From assembly GCA_024114885.1 (NCBI GenBank), contig CP099420.1, positions 2,790,001 to 2,854,000 on the forward strand: DNA of 64,000 nucleotides, in the 5' to 3' direction. Origin of the DNA: Septoria linicola. Taxonomy: Eukaryota; Ascomycota; Dothideomycetes; Mycosphaerellales; Mycosphaerellaceae. The notes beneath the pieces are model-generated. The model was not told the origin of the DNA. It ran no database searches and was given only the letters and a program-made list of their open reading frames with translations. Shown piece after piece: positions 46,104 through 58,093 of this stretch (its first letter is position 1; each line of letters starts with the position of its first letter). Both the position numbers and the translations under genes were made by a program.

Positions 46104-46992
46104 GATTACTGTAGTTTTGCCTTTGAACTGTGAGGTTGTTGTTGCTGTTGTTCTTATTTCTGTTGACGCTGGTGTGTTATCGTTGTTTCTTCTTCTGCTG
46201 CTTTGATGGACTTGATGCTTCTGCTCGATTTAGGAGCGAACAAGAGCATACTTAAAATGTCGACAGATCCCCGATGGAGCTCTCTACTATCAAGTGAGAA
46301 TGCTAGTGAGCATGTCTGAGACCACGATACTACTATTCCGAGTGCTGTAGTCAGCGCATGTGTTATAACGCGTATATATCTCTCAGCTGGGAGACAGTAG
46401 CATGAAAGGGGAAGTGGAGGCTGAGACCAGCAGCTCGGCGGCTATCAACATGGCGAAAGGCGAGGATGACAAGGCATGTCTTGCTTATGTACTGCCATTG
46501 AATGTGGTCGAGAGCTGGTTGACTTATTGCAGCATGGCGATGGGGAGAGATGGAACGAGCTTGCACATCTGTTCGTGGACGTGTGACTGCACAGTCTGGT
46601 TCCCGATGTCTCAGAACTATCCTTGGCGTGATAGGACTTCATGAAGCTCGCGACACCTACACGATCCCATCCTTGATGTCACCACTGGAAGAAAGGAGAG
46701 GGAAAATGCTATCACTGTCAAGTCTGCTTAGTCGCAGCATCTGATTCATGTCCAGCAGTATAAACGACCGTCGTAGCCATGTCTCGTAATCATTTACCCA
46801 GCGCCTCATGTTTTGCCGTCATGCTACAGTTTACTCCGTCGCTAATGTGAATAATAGAGAATGATCTCGCTGCTCTCCATAAACATGCACAAAGTTGAAT
46901 CCAGATCACGATACGGCATCCGGCGGGGAATTCGGATCAAGCCCACTGGGCATGTCCAGTATTCGATACCATTCGGTGTCAAGCGCCGATTG
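46104..46992. other. Intergenic, no supportable gene
   Basis: About 890 bp. Only short frames without features are present. It includes the UBC1 3' flank. Confidence 0.45.
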
Positions 46993-47760
46993 CTACTCCG
47001 TCTCGCCGAACAGCCTCGCCGTAATGTCGCCCATGTATTCTTCCTCGAGCTGATAGTATTCGCCATCGTTTTTGTCAATGCCCACCCACTCGAATGCTGC
47101 CACAACGTCCTCTGCGCTGAAGCCCATGTCCGTGAATTGATTGACCAAACGATCGTGGTACCCACGATAGCTTGCCACTCTTGCAGCTTCCCTCCTCCGT
47201 TTATCCTCCTTGTCACTGGGTTTCTTCTGCTCCTTCTCGTCGTGTGAACTGCTCGCACCGCCTTTGCCTGTTCCCGGCCGCGGCTGAGGTGCAGAAGCGT
47301 AGTCCATCGCCCATTGCTTTGCCACGTGCTTGAACTCATCCGGGCGTGTGAGTAACATGCCGGCAACCTCTGCATCTTGAGGATCACTTGGCTCCGGCGA
47401 GCTCAGCAGACTTTGGAGTGAGATCAAAGCACTCTTCAAAGTCAGGACTGGTGACCAAGCACTTCCCAGCGTATCCAGACAGATGGCACCCGTCTGCGAG
47501 CTCACGTTGGGATGCCAGATCTTTGTGATGAACTTCATGACGGGCGGCTTGAAGGGGTATTCGCCGGTGATCTGGATGTCGATCTCATACTTGCCGCCCT
47601 CGTATGGAGTGTCCGGCGGGCCGGTGAAGTGGCCTTTGAAATGCGTGAAGTCGGTGATGTCTGATGAACCTGATGGGCCTGTAATGCGGATGCCGGAGTG
47701 AGAGTCCTTGATAATATCGGCGATCTCTTTTTGCAAGCGTCGATTTCTATTTGCAGTCAT
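46993..47760 (-). CDS. UBC1: Ubiquitin-conjugating enzyme E2 with C-terminal UBA domain
   Basis: An intronless frame of 255 codons from ATG 47760. The UBC fold runs from RNRRLQKEIADIIKDSHSG to about residue 155, with HPNVSSQTGAICLDTL holding the catalytic Cys94 and the conserved HPN. A Lys/Glu/Arg-rich linker (HDEKEQKKPSDKEDKRRR) leads to a UBA domain (LVNQFTDMGFSAEDVVAAFE). This is the Ubc1/UBE2K architecture: an E2 that forms Lys48-linked chains, with the UBA binding ubiquitin. The frame is open 27 codons upstream of 47760, but that part is leader-like. Yeast Ubc1 is 215 residues; the longer linker explains the difference. RPT2, a proteasome ATPase, lies in divergent orientation about 580 bp away, functionally related but probably unlinked by regulation. 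Confidence 0.95.
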   Translation of the reverse strand: MTANRNRRLQKEIADIIKDSHSGIRITGPSGSSDITDFTHFKGHFTGPPDTPYEGGKYEIDIQITGEYPFKPPVMKFITKIWHPNVSSQTGAICLDTLGSAWSPVLTLKSALISLQSLLSSPEPSDPQDAEVAGMLLTRPDEFKHVAKQWAMDYASAPQPRPGTGKGGASSSHDEKEQKKPSDKEDKRRREAARVASYRGYHDRLVNQFTDMGFSAEDVVAAFEWVGIDKNDGEYYQLEEEYMGDITARLFGETE

Positions 47761-48336
47761 GGTGGGTTGGTGAGAAGTCGAGATGGTATGAGCGGAAAAG
47801 GTGCTAGTTGAGTATGGCTGCCTCACCGAGGCTCCAGACACCAGAAGAAGAGTGGAAGATGTAGATTGGAGGAAGGAGTTGTCTTGAAAAGCAGGCCGGC
47901 TGCATGTGCACTGCGGCGAGACTGGTGACTATGGATCGTGTCTCAGGCAGCGATGTCGCTGCGACATTCACGAGCTGCTATCCGATTGTGGCAGAAGGGC
48001 TGATATGGTCGATTGATTGATTGATTTGTGTTGTGTCGTGTGAGCAGTGAGTTGTTGTTGTTGTTCAGCAGTTGTTGTGACTGTAATAGACTCGACAGAC
48101 GGGAGTGGAGCTGTAGGTTCTACTGCAGCTGCAAGAGACGTGATGAGCTCAGCACAGCACAAGCCGACCGGGCTGATGATAGCTCTCCGTTCAGACACAC
48201 ATCGACATCGACATCTCCCATCACTCAACACCACCACCCCATCACCGACAACACAACCTCATCGTCTCCGCCACCACCCCATACACCACCTCACTGCCGC
48301 TCTGTAACACATCTACCCACGGGAAAGTGACCAACG
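47761..48336. promoter_or_regulatory. Shared upstream region of UBC1 and RPT2
   Basis: These 576 bp lie between divergent start codons. A TTG repeat lies near 48,050, and runs of CA and CAC near 48,190-48,300 mark the RPT2 leader. A proteasome-associated control element (GGTGGCAAA) was not seen. Confidence 0.4.
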
Positions 48337-49790
48337 ATGGTATGCGCCACCGGCAAACACGCCTGCTAAACATCACAGCACCGGCTAACAACACACTATC
48401 ACAGGGTCAGAACCAGTCCGGCCTCGGCGGCCCCGGCGGACCTCCAGGCGACGGCGATAAGAAAAAGGGCGACAAGAAGGATAAGCCCAAGTACGAGCCA
48501 CCGCCGCAACCCACCACTCGCATCGGCCGCAAGAAGAAGAAGCAGGCTGGTCCCAACGCCGCCGCCAAACTGCCCACCGTCTACCCGACCGCGCGATGCA
48601 AACTTCGATACCTGCGCATGCAGCGCGTGCACGACCATCTGCTGCTGGAGGAGGAGTTCGTCGAGAACCAGGAGCGGATACGAAAGGCGAAGACGGCAAA
48701 CGAGAAGGCAGCGCCCGCGGCTGGCGAGGGCGACGACAGAAATGCCGATGAGCGGAGCAGAGTCGACGACATGCGAGGCTCGCCGATGGGTGTCGGCAAT
48801 CTGGAGGAACTCATCGATGATGACCACGCCATTGTCTCGTCAGCAACCGGCCCAGAATACTACGTCTCCATCATGTCCTTCGTCGACAAGGACCTGCTCG
48901 AGCCGGGCGCCTCCATTCTGCTGCATCACAAGAGCGTGTCGGTGGTCGGTGTCCTGACAGACGATGCTGATCCCGCCGTATCAGTCATGAAGCTCGATAA
49001 AGCGCCGACAGAATCGTACGCAGACATCGGAGGTCTCGAGACGCAGATCCAGGAAGTCCGTGAAGCTGTCGAGCTGCCTCTGCTACATCCCGAGCTGTAC
49101 GAAGAGATGGGTATCAAGCCGCCAAAGGGTGTCATCCTGTACGGTGCACCAGGAACAGGAAAGACGCTCCTCGCCAAAGCCGTGGCCAACCAGACATCCG
49201 CGACTTTCTTGCGAATCGTCGGCTCCGAGCTGATCCAGAAATACCTCGGAGACGGTCCACGACTCGTTCGCCAACTCTTCCAGGTTGCTGCCGAGAACGC
49301 CCCGTCCATCGTGTTCATCGACGAAATCGACGCCATTGGAACGAAGCGGTACGAGAGCACGAGTGGAGGAGAGCGTGAGATTCAGAGAACCATGTTGGAG
49401 CTGCTGAACCAGTTGGACGGTTTCGATGACAGAGGAGATGTCAAGGTCATCATGGCTACCAACAAGATCGAGACACTCGACCCAGCGCTGATTCGTCCTG
49501 GTCGTATCGATCGTAAGATTCTCTTCGAGAATCCCGACCAGAACACAAAGAAGAAGATCTTCACGCTACACACGGGCAAGATGAACCTGGCAGAGGATGT
49601 GGAGCTCGACGAGTTCATCAGCCAGAAGGACGACCTGAGTGGTGCCGATATTCGAGCCATCTGTTCTGAGGCTGGTCTGCTGGCTTTACGAGAGCGGAGA
49701 ATGAGAGTCAACATGGCTGACTTCCGGGCGGCCAGAGAGAGCGTGCTGAAGACGAAGACGGAGGGTGAGCCAGAGGGCTTGTACTTGTAA
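48337..49790 (+). CDS. RPT2: 26S proteasome regulatory subunit 4 (AAA ATPase Rpt2)
   Basis: The first exon is the ATG alone (48337-48339). After a 65-nt intron (48340-48404, GTATGC..CAG) the second exon 48405-49790 starts GGT CAG AAC, giving MGQNQSGLGG and 462 residues. Gly2 is the N-myristoylation site conserved in Rpt2. A coiled coil (LLLEEEFVENQERIRKAK) and OB domain precede the AAA module: Walker A GAPGTGKT (about residue 248), Walker B IVFIDEIDAIG, and ATNKIETLDPALIRPGRIDR. The C-terminus ends GLYL, an HbYX motif that docks in the 20S alpha ring and opens the gate. Without the intron the frame would begin MTNDGMRHRQ and lose myristoylation. The product is essential in the 19S base. Confidence 0.97.
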
Positions 49791-50113
49791 AGACTTGGGA
49801 CGCGAGGTACGGAGACTTTTCGCCCGCTGACACTCAGCGAGCTGCATTGTATGATCACGATAGCATACTCGTTTTCGGGACTCTGAGAACCAGCGAAGAT
49901 GAATAGCAGCGGACGTTCGACACACAGCGTTTCAGGAGACATCAAAACGCCAGATTTCTTTTGCTGACACTTTTGATAATAGTATATGGTCATAGCATCC
50001 TACCAGATCACGTCTATCTCCACATGCCAACGATTGCTGATCTGATATCGACCTCATTGTGGTCACGCCAAGTACAGTTTCTTGTCGAACATCCCTGCCG
50101 CCATGCAACACGC
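49791..50113. other. RPT2 3' flank
   Basis: About 320 bp, with no gene seen. Confidence 0.4.
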
Positions 50114-50746
50114 TCAGAATCTCCTTAGCCTGAGAGCAGCCCCATCGCCACAACCACACCCAAACCTGCAATCACCCCACCCCCACGACACAGCCCTCCG
50201 CCCCGCACTCCTCCCTTCCACCGCAGCATCCCAACACTGCCCACCCGAAGAACTCGCTACATACGGCGCCGTAGCCAAAAGCGAGAAACTCAAGATATTA
50301 TACGGCGCCTGGAAACATTCTCCTTCTTCTCCAGTCTGGCAATTCCATCCATACCATGGCTGAGTCGATAATGGGATATCATCAACTTCTGTTTGCAAAC
50401 AGTCAAGGCCATTGTATATGTGGAATTGCCGGGGTGCTGCGAGGCCAGAGCCGATACCCTGGCCGGTTGTGTTGAGTTGGTGGTGGGAGATGTGGGAGTA
50501 GTCGGTCAGAGGGTTGTAGGCTGATGGGTTGGTGAGGGACCAGGATGGCGAGGGATTGGAGGAGAAGTTGGAGGAGGAGGAGGAATTGCTGCTCCAGTTC
50601 TGGCTGAGACCGCCGTTTGTGAGGCTACTGTTCGGTGCGAAGAGGTCGGCGAGGTTCCAGCAGAGTGCTGTGCCTGGGGGGTGGGATGAATGAGGTGGAG
50701 AATGTGAGTGCTGAGCTTGTGGAGTTGGTGTTGGTGGTGGAGGCAC
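50114..50746 (-). CDS. Hypothetical low-complexity protein, possibly secreted
   Basis: An open frame of 210 codons, rich in Ser, Asn and Pro (LSQNWSSNSSSSSNFSSNPS). It then changes to a more ordered stretch with cysteines (GLDCLQTEVDD, YGWNCQTGEEGECFQAPYN). The N-terminal PPPTPTPQAQHS has no signal peptide, so an upstream exon would be needed. The opposite strand is also open (50082-50363). I cannot name a family, and chance is possible. Confidence 0.35.
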   Translation of the reverse strand: MPPPPTPTPQAQHSHSPPHSSHPPGTALCWNLADLFAPNSSLTNGGLSQNWSSNSSSSSNFSSNPSPSWSLTNPSAYNPLTDYSHISHHQLNTTGQGIGSGLAAPRQFHIYNGLDCLQTEVDDIPLSTQPWYGWNCQTGEEGECFQAPYNILSFSLLATAPYVASSSGGQCWDAAVEGRSAGRRAVSWGWGDCRFGCGCGDGAALRLRRF

Positions 50747-50901
50747 ATGTTGAGAGAAGTCATCGTACTAATCAGGCGAGCCATAGTAGCATGGAAGAGC
50801 AACGTGTTATGCCTGGTGCATCGTCCCTCATAACACCTGCTCATGCTTAACGTCATCAACCTCTCCGCAAACTCTGCGGCTTTGACCAATGTCAGCAACA
50901 T

Positions 50902-51143
50902 CTGCTACGCGATTCTCAAGTCTGATGTATTGCCAGAGGTAAGTGAGTAGATGTGGTGCCACGCGGGTTCGCCGGAAATGAGCTTCACCACAAACCGCGT
51001 CGTTTTCACGACGCGTCTCTCATGGTGACAACATCTGTATGCCAACGATGGATGTCCCGGAGGAAGTCAAGCAGGTCTTCGAAAGCTGTACGTCCTGCGT
51101 AGAGAATACCTATGCTGCAATGAATCGTGGCTCGATGCAGGAC
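50902..51143. other. Left flank of the retrotransposon
   Basis: Ordinary composition with CA/TG present, up to the target site AGGAC at 51139-51143. On the minus strand it is the continuation of the interrupted F-box-like gene: codons Cys-Ile-Glu-Pro-Arg-Phe-Ile-Ala-Ala then TAG follow directly after the target site. Confidence 0.6.
51139..51143. repeat. Target site duplication, left copy (AGGAC)
   Basis: The 5-bp AGGAC immediately before the 5' LTR is repeated directly after the 3' LTR at 58220-58224, as expected for retroviral-type integration. Confidence 0.9.
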
Positions 51144-51269
51144 TGTTACGGAAGCGACAGTTCAGGTCAGATGACTATGACGTAACTAGAGGGTTACTAC
51201 TTACCTTGGACTATAGATAGACTCTCTTCTAATCAACTACTTCTACTATAACTTATTAGATCACTACTA
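51144..51269 (+). repeat. 5' long terminal repeat (126 bp)
   Basis: It starts TGTTACGGAAGCGACAG and matches the copy at 58094-58219. The outer half still has the unmutated CA/TG dinucleotides (TTCAGG, GATGACTATGAC). The inner half has the TA forms (CTATAGATAG, ACTTATTAG, and CTACTA at the end instead of CTGCCA). Confidence 0.95.
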
Positions 51270-52019
51270 ATTAGTAGCTCGAGTATACTAGGCGTCTATC
51301 CGAAGACGACTACTAGCTATTACTAGTACTACTATAAGACTACCGCGTCGCTCTCGATTAGACGATAGTACTACTTCTGCTCTCTACTAGACGATAGTAC
51401 TACTTCCGCCCTCTACTTAAGTAAGGCTTTATAAACCTAGAGTTCTAGTAATTCTACGTATTCGTAAGCGCGTATCTACGCTAAGTACCTAACGTAGAGA
51501 TACGCGCGCTTACTCGATAATATTTACGATAGTATAGAGCTACTAATAGTTATCCTCCTAAGTAGTTAGACGTACTAGTATTACGACGACTAGTATAGTA
51601 AAGATTCGTAGAAAGAGCGAGAGCGTTATTTAGATCTCTAGTAAGAATAGATCTACTACGAACTCTCTAGAAGAAGGAACTATATAGAAGATTAAACGAT
51701 ACTACTACGACTCTAACTAGAGAAAGAGGTAGATTAGAGAGTACGACTACCGACCTTATACGTTCTTAGATAGGAACGACTAATACGACCTCTTATACTT
51801 AAGTAACAACTATCTTAATTAACGCTATACTAGAAGAATAGCCTCTTAACCTATAGATTCTCTAGGCTATCTAGGCTACTATCGCGAGCCTACGAGATTA
51901 GACGCCTAATCTAGAGTAGGGTATAACCTTTAACTAACTCTAAGATTAAGAGATTAGCTACTTCTAGCCTAATAGAGAAGTAGAGGCGAGAGCTACTAAC
52001 CTATTAGTAATAGGCTCTA

Positions 52020-52500
52020 ATATCTTCTTTAAGGATATTTATAATTTTATAGACCGACTAAAGAATATAGCTACCTATTATAGAGACGATATTATAAAAG
52101 CTAGGATTCCTATCTTACTAAGAAGAATAGCTCTAACCTAGTATACTAGTATACTAACCTTACTAGAAAAGTAAGAGTTACGATATACTCTAGAGCTCGA
52201 TAACTAGACGACCTACTTAGTTAACTACTTTAAAGCTCCTTTAGTAGACGCGCTTAGTAAATTAATAGCGACTAAATATATATAGTAGGATATAGCTAAT
52301 AGAAGATCGACTAATACCTACCTAAATAAAGTTAACTAATATACTCGTAACGCTAGTATAGACGATACTCTATAGCGTATAACCTACGTATAAAGTAATA
52401 TCGACGTAGAACTCTACTAGAGTATATAGGCGCCGACTACTACGACTATAGCGATCGACTTCGCTCTTTAATTAAGGAACGAGTAGTCTATATAGTATAA
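52020..52500 (+). pseudogene. Gag-like segment of the retrotransposon
   Basis: In one plus-strand frame the sequence reads NFIDRLKNIATYYRDDIIKA and DALSKLIATKYI with TAG/TAA stops at Gln-like positions, resembling the capsid part of fungal Ty3/Gypsy Gag. It is broken by many stops. Confidence 0.6.
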
Positions 52501-53039
52501 GCTAGCTCGACGTTAGAGTAGGAGAACTAATAATATAGCTCGACTACTATAATATATAAATATAAGTAATTACTATAAGTACCTACGAGAACGCGAGCTA
52601 CTAAACGATCGACGACTAGAACTACGACCTAACTAGTTACGATTCCTATTAACGATAGACTAGTAGTAACTACTACTATATTCTAATTTCTAATAGAGTA
52701 ATAACGCCTAGAAGCTCTATAAAAAGAGATACGTAAGTAGACTATTCGACTAAAACGAACGCTAGCTATATAAGGCTTTTAATAGAGATAATTAAAAAAT
52801 ATATAATAGTAAAACCTTGTAACCTTTAAAGCCTTTTACTTAGAAGATAGACGCTTACTAGCTTAAAGAAGATAACTCTAAGAGTAGCGACGATAACGAC
52901 GAAGTATATTACCTTAACGAGGATAAGGAGAGTAATAGGTCTAGAGATAAGCTAGAAAAAGAAGAATTAGACGTCGCGTATTTAGCTATCGTATCTAGTA
53001 GTATAATATATATAGTATATAAGTAATAGTTCTTAACGA

Positions 53040-56000
53040 ATAATAAGCTATATTACTATCTTAGGATAGACTATAGAAAATCCTAGAGGCTACTCGACTT
53101 AATAAGCTAAGGAAGATAATAAAGTATACTACTATATAAGTAAAACTTAGGTCGGATAGACCCTTTATAGCTATCTACTCTAATAGTAGTAACCCTATTA
53201 CCTTAGTTAACTAATAACTACTATAGAAATATCTCCTCGACACGATTCTAATTAAACCTAATAGACCTATTTAAGTATAAGGAGTTAGTAACTAACTAAT
53301 ATAGTTAACTAATTAAGTTAACCTATATCTATATTTTAATAATAGATATAAGATAAGAATAAGAGTATTTATTATCGATAGACTAGTAGCTAGAGTACTA
53401 CTAGGTATAGAAGTATTATAACGAGAAAAGATTACTCTTTATTTCTATTTAGAGCGTATAATTGTCTTCGACGACTAGTACGTTCCTATAAGTATAATAT
53501 AGAAGACTAGAAAATTAGTCCTACTATTATTTATAGTAAGTATAACTAACGCTTTAGCTAAGTATAAAGAGATCTATAAAGTAATCTTTTTTAGTAATAT
53601 AGAGACTATTAAAAAATACGAACAGCTATTAGCTAAATACGAACTACTATTTATAGACGATAGAAAGTTTACTAAGGTCCTAGAAGAGAACTAACTAACT
53701 ATCTCCTTAGTAAGCGATTAGCGTACTACTAGGGCTAAATTAGCCTATCGAGTATACTTACTTAGACTAAAAGATAAGAAAGTTATTAATAAGACTTATA
53801 ACTAACTATATTAGTAGGGCTATATATTATAAGTAGATAAACCGACTCTATTTAGATTTCTAACATTTATATAATAGAAGGAATTAGTAGCTAGCTAAAA
53901 AAATAGAGTAGTAGTAGATATCTACGAACTAAATCGAATTATAGTAACTAACACCTATCTAATACCTCTATAGACCGATATACTAGCTATAGTATAAGGA
54001 TACCTCTATATTTTAATAGTCGATATAAGAGCATTTTTCTATTAATAGTTAGTATACTCGAGTAACTAATATAAACTCGTAGTCGTATCTTACTATAGCT
54101 AAGAACTCTATAATATAGTAGTAATAGGCTATAAGAACTTACTACCTTACGTATAACGCTAGATCGACTATATCCTATAGACTAAAGAAGCTTATACTTT
54201 CGCTAGAGCTTTCGTCGACAATATAGTAATTTTTAGTTATACTCTCGATAAGTATTTAGAATACCTAGACTAACTCTTTACTACCTTATCGAAGTATAAT
54301 CTAACTATAGTAGCCGATAAAGCCTTTATTAGCTACCTATTAGTTAAACTACTAGGTATAAGAGTAGATACCTTTAGTATAGTAACTAACGCTAAGAAGC
54401 TAGCTACTATATTAAAACTTAAGTTCCTATAGAGCCTAAAGGATATAGAATACTACTTTAGACTAACGGGTTAGCTACGTTCCTATATCGGATACTATAT
54501 ATAGCTAGTAGAGCCTTTATAAAGTATTAAAACTAATAAACTTAAAAAAGTACTTACTAGGAAACATACTCGCGCTTATTATACGTCGACTATAGAGGTA
54601 TAACTAATAGAATTATTACGACTAGCTTTTAAAGCTCTATAAAAGAAGTTCGTAAAACCTTCTATCCTATACTACTTCTTCTACGACCGACTACTATACG
54701 TATATATCGACGCTTCTTATAAGAGAGAGTTTAGAGTTATAATAGTATATATCGAGAGCGATATAGTATTAAAGAATCCGCCTAGGAATAAGACCTAACT
54801 AATTATATTCTTATTAAAAACGCTATCTTAAACTGAATATAGGTACTAGCTAACTAAGCTAGAGGTAGCCTACTTAGTATAGATAGTAAAGAGGATTAGA
54901 TAGATAATAGAAGCTATAGAGTCTAAAGTTATCGTCCTAACTAACTACGCTACTATAGTAAGTATTATAAGTTAGATAGCTCTAACCTCCTCTAGCGTAG
55001 ATAAATTAAATAATTAACTAATCTAAGCGTCCTAATACCTATCTTAGTTCGATCTATAGATTAAGTATAAACCTAGTAGAGAATATATAGTTCCTAACGC
55101 CTTATCTCGTCTAGAGATAATAGATAAGGATTAACTAATAGAAGATACTCTAGAGGATATTATCTATAACGTAGTAACGACGTTATCGATCGACGAAGCT
55201 TTTAGATAGTAGCTAGTAATCGCTTACGAATAAGATAAATACTTAAGTCAGATTAAAGCGATACTATAAACTATCTAACCTAGATCGACTATATTCTCGA
55301 TCGACGAGGATAGACTTATATAGATAGATAGGTACGACTTTAGTAAACGACTATATATTCCTAAGATCTTAGAGAGTAATATATTCGAGAGCGTTTACGA
55401 CGACTAATTCTATATTAGTTACTACTAATTATATACTCGTATCGCGATCTAATACTATATATAGAAGCTAGCTAAGAGGCTAAGACTTTATATCGACTAC
55501 TACTAGGAGTACTTAGCGCTATAGACTATATAGTACTAGCTATATAGAGCGCTATATCTACTAAGGAGCCTATCGGTTCTCTATTATACTATTACGATCG
55601 ATTTTATAGTAGCTCTACCGACTTTAGGTAGTAGTAACTATAATAGTATACTAATAGTTACTTATAAGTTATCTAAGAAAATCCTATTAATTATAGAGTA
55701 GGACGACTATCTAGTAGACGCCTAGGCTTACCGATTACTAGACGAGCTAATATAGTATAATTAGAGTCTACTAACTATAATAATCTCTAATCGCGATCTA
55801 AAGTTTACTACTACTATATAGAAGGCTATATTCGACTAACTAAAGATAAAATTACTAATATCTACTATATACTATCTATAGACTAATAGATAGTTAGAAT
55901 AGACGAACTAGACTATAGAGATCGCTCTATAATACTACTTAGCTACGTACCCTAATAGAAGAGTAGAGATAGAATATATACTACTATAAATATAAATAGT

Positions 56001-56680
56001 TATAAATAATTCGATTAACGCTACTACTAGACGATCTCTAAATAAGATTATAATCGAGTTTAACTCGAGAAAGCCTTTCTAGGTTAGACTAATAGCTAAG
56101 AACGAGGTTTTAAAATTATAAGAGGTTAACTAATAGGAAGTACGTAATACTATCGTATATATAGAGGTAATTATAAAGGAACGCTATAACGTAGCCTATA
56201 TACTATAGTAACTAATAGTAGAGGATTTCGTCTTCTTACGATTAAAAAACTATAGTATACCTAGCGTATAGAACTATAAACTAACCTCTTCGAGAATAGG
56301 ACTATTCTAGATTAAATAAGTAACTAGTAGTAGACTAGCCTATAAGATCGACCTATCTTAGAACTAGAAGATATACCTAGTAGTATCTATTATAGAGCTA
56401 GAACTATATCTAGCTATAGACGATCTCTATAAGAGGCCTATCTATAAACTTTTAAGAGTTAAGATAGATAAGGACGATAGACTACTAGAGATAGGAGCGT
56501 TATAAGATAGACAAACTTAGATAGTAGAACGTAATTATAGATAAGTAACGGAATATCTAGTTCGATAGAAAAGAGTAAGGCCTAAGAACGACGAATAGGT
56601 ACTATTAATAGATATACTAACTAACCTACTTAGAGCGTACGACCGACGCTATCCTCGATAGGCGATAAAATAGCTATAAT
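53040..56680 (+). pseudogene. Pol region (protease, RT, RNase H, integrase, chromodomain)
   Basis: Landmarks are read directly with stops as gaps. Reverse transcriptase: VDIRAFFY (54,018-54,042) and FVDNIVIFS, where the catalytic YVDD now reads FVDN at 54,211-54,222. RNase H: IDASYKREF near 54,706. Integrase: TIDFIVALP near 55,594, SNRDLKF near 55,785 and IEIAL-stop-YYLATYPN near 55,918; the zinc-binding His and Cys have become Tyr. Chromodomain: EYLVR-stop-KRVRPKNDE-stop, with both TGG Trp codons now TAG (about 56,550-56,605). All catalytic domains are broken. Confidence 0.85.
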
Positions 56681-57239
56681 ACTACTAGATAGTAATATCC
56701 GATAGTACTAGAAAACGCGAAATTAATATATTACGTATATATCTAGTAAAGTAAGGTTATAAAATAGAAGTTTCTAGTACGCTACTTTACTTTAAGTAAC
56801 TTATCTTACGCTAAAACTCGAATATCTTTATAAATATAATAATAACTACGATATTAATAATAATACTACTAGTTAATATCGTAGTATAGATAACTACGAT
56901 ATAGGCTTTATAGACGACGTTATAGGCTAGCTAGGTAAGGCTTTAGCTAAAGAGTTAGAGCGTTTCGCTAAAATTATAGTAGCTAAATCTAAGAAGTCGC
57001 TTAATAAGAATAAGAAGAGAAAGCTAAGTAAGACTAATAATAGAACCTCTATCTAGAAACTAATTAATAGACTACTAGAGAAGAGTATAACTAAGAAAGA
57101 GTCGCTTAGACTATTAGGGAATAGCGCGTTTAAGAATAAGAAGATAAAGACTAACGATAAAAGAGTTAGTAAGCTAGAACTAAAGAAGATATTAACTAAG
57201 TAAAAAAGAAACCTAATAACTAGATACTATTAAAGAAAT

Positions 57240-58065
57240 AGAAGCTACCTCTAACTATTAAGTTATCTAGTTCCGACGACGACGATTATATAGTTAGAGA
57301 TATAACGAAACTAGAGGATATAGTAAATAAAGCTATAAAGAGAAAAAAGTAGAAGAAACTACTAGAGCTAGAGTAAAAGTTAAAACGAACCTAGCGTAAG
57401 CTTATAGAACGTATCGAAGAGAACTATTAGGTATTATAACTATTCGACTCTTAGTTACTCTAGAATAAGGTTATAAAGTAGAAAGCCTATAAAGATATTA
57501 GAGATAAGTATAAGAAGTCGCTAGACGAGGTCTAACCTTTTAAGAGCTAGACTTAGTAAGAATATAAACTACTAGTAGATATAATTAATACTATAGTATT
57601 AATAGTAGAGGCCGATATAAGGAGCGATATTAAGAGTAATATAGTCGACGCCTAGTATAGAGCTATTAAGGCCTATAGTACTAACTACTACGACGAAGCT
57701 AGCTAAGTATTCTATCGTAAGCTAAAGTTAATAGTACTAAATTATAGGATTAAGGTTAGGCTAACTAATAAGAAGGTAAAGGAGAAAGATAGGTAATAGA
57801 CCGAAGTCTACTCTTAGGTAGCCGATATCCTAGAGGTTAAGAGAGTAGTATTTAATACTAGCGCGAAGTACCGACTAACCTACTAATATACGAAGGTATA
57901 GATATATAAGAATTCGATAGCCTAGATAAGTAGACGCTATATAGAATTAGTAGTAGCTAAACGAAGAGCCGAGAGGAATAAGATTAAGGTTTAGTAAGCT
58001 ACCTTAGAGGCTCGACTAGCTAAGCTAGATAGTAATAATTAAGCGACCGACTACGTATAAGGGTA
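57240..58065 (+). pseudogene. Extra coding-like segment between chromodomain and 3' LTR
   Basis: One plus-strand frame (start near 57,242) runs for about 270 codons with only TAG/TAA interruptions. It reads KLPLTIKLSSSDDDDYIVRD, then a Lys/Glu/Leu-rich helical stretch (KLEDIVNKAIKRKK, KLIERIEENY, AYKDIRDKYKKSLDEV) and a basic end (VAKRRAERNKIKV). Its acidic patch and coiled-coil look suggest a third protein rather than LTR leader. An upstream Lys-rich frame (56,931-57,190) may be part of it in another frame. The family is not recognised. Confidence 0.5.
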
Positions 58066-58093
58066 TACGACTTTCTTTTATTTAGAGGTAGCT

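Noticed and set aside
50082..50363. 93-codon plus-strand frame after RPT2
   Set aside because: It lies antisense to another open frame, is proline/alanine-rich and has no features. Neither strand can be favoured on its strength alone.
51230..58093. AT-rich stretch as a centromere, mitochondrial insert or introns
   Set aside because: LTRs, target duplication and ordered gag-RT-integrase-chromodomain remnants show it is a RIPed Ty3/Gypsy element.
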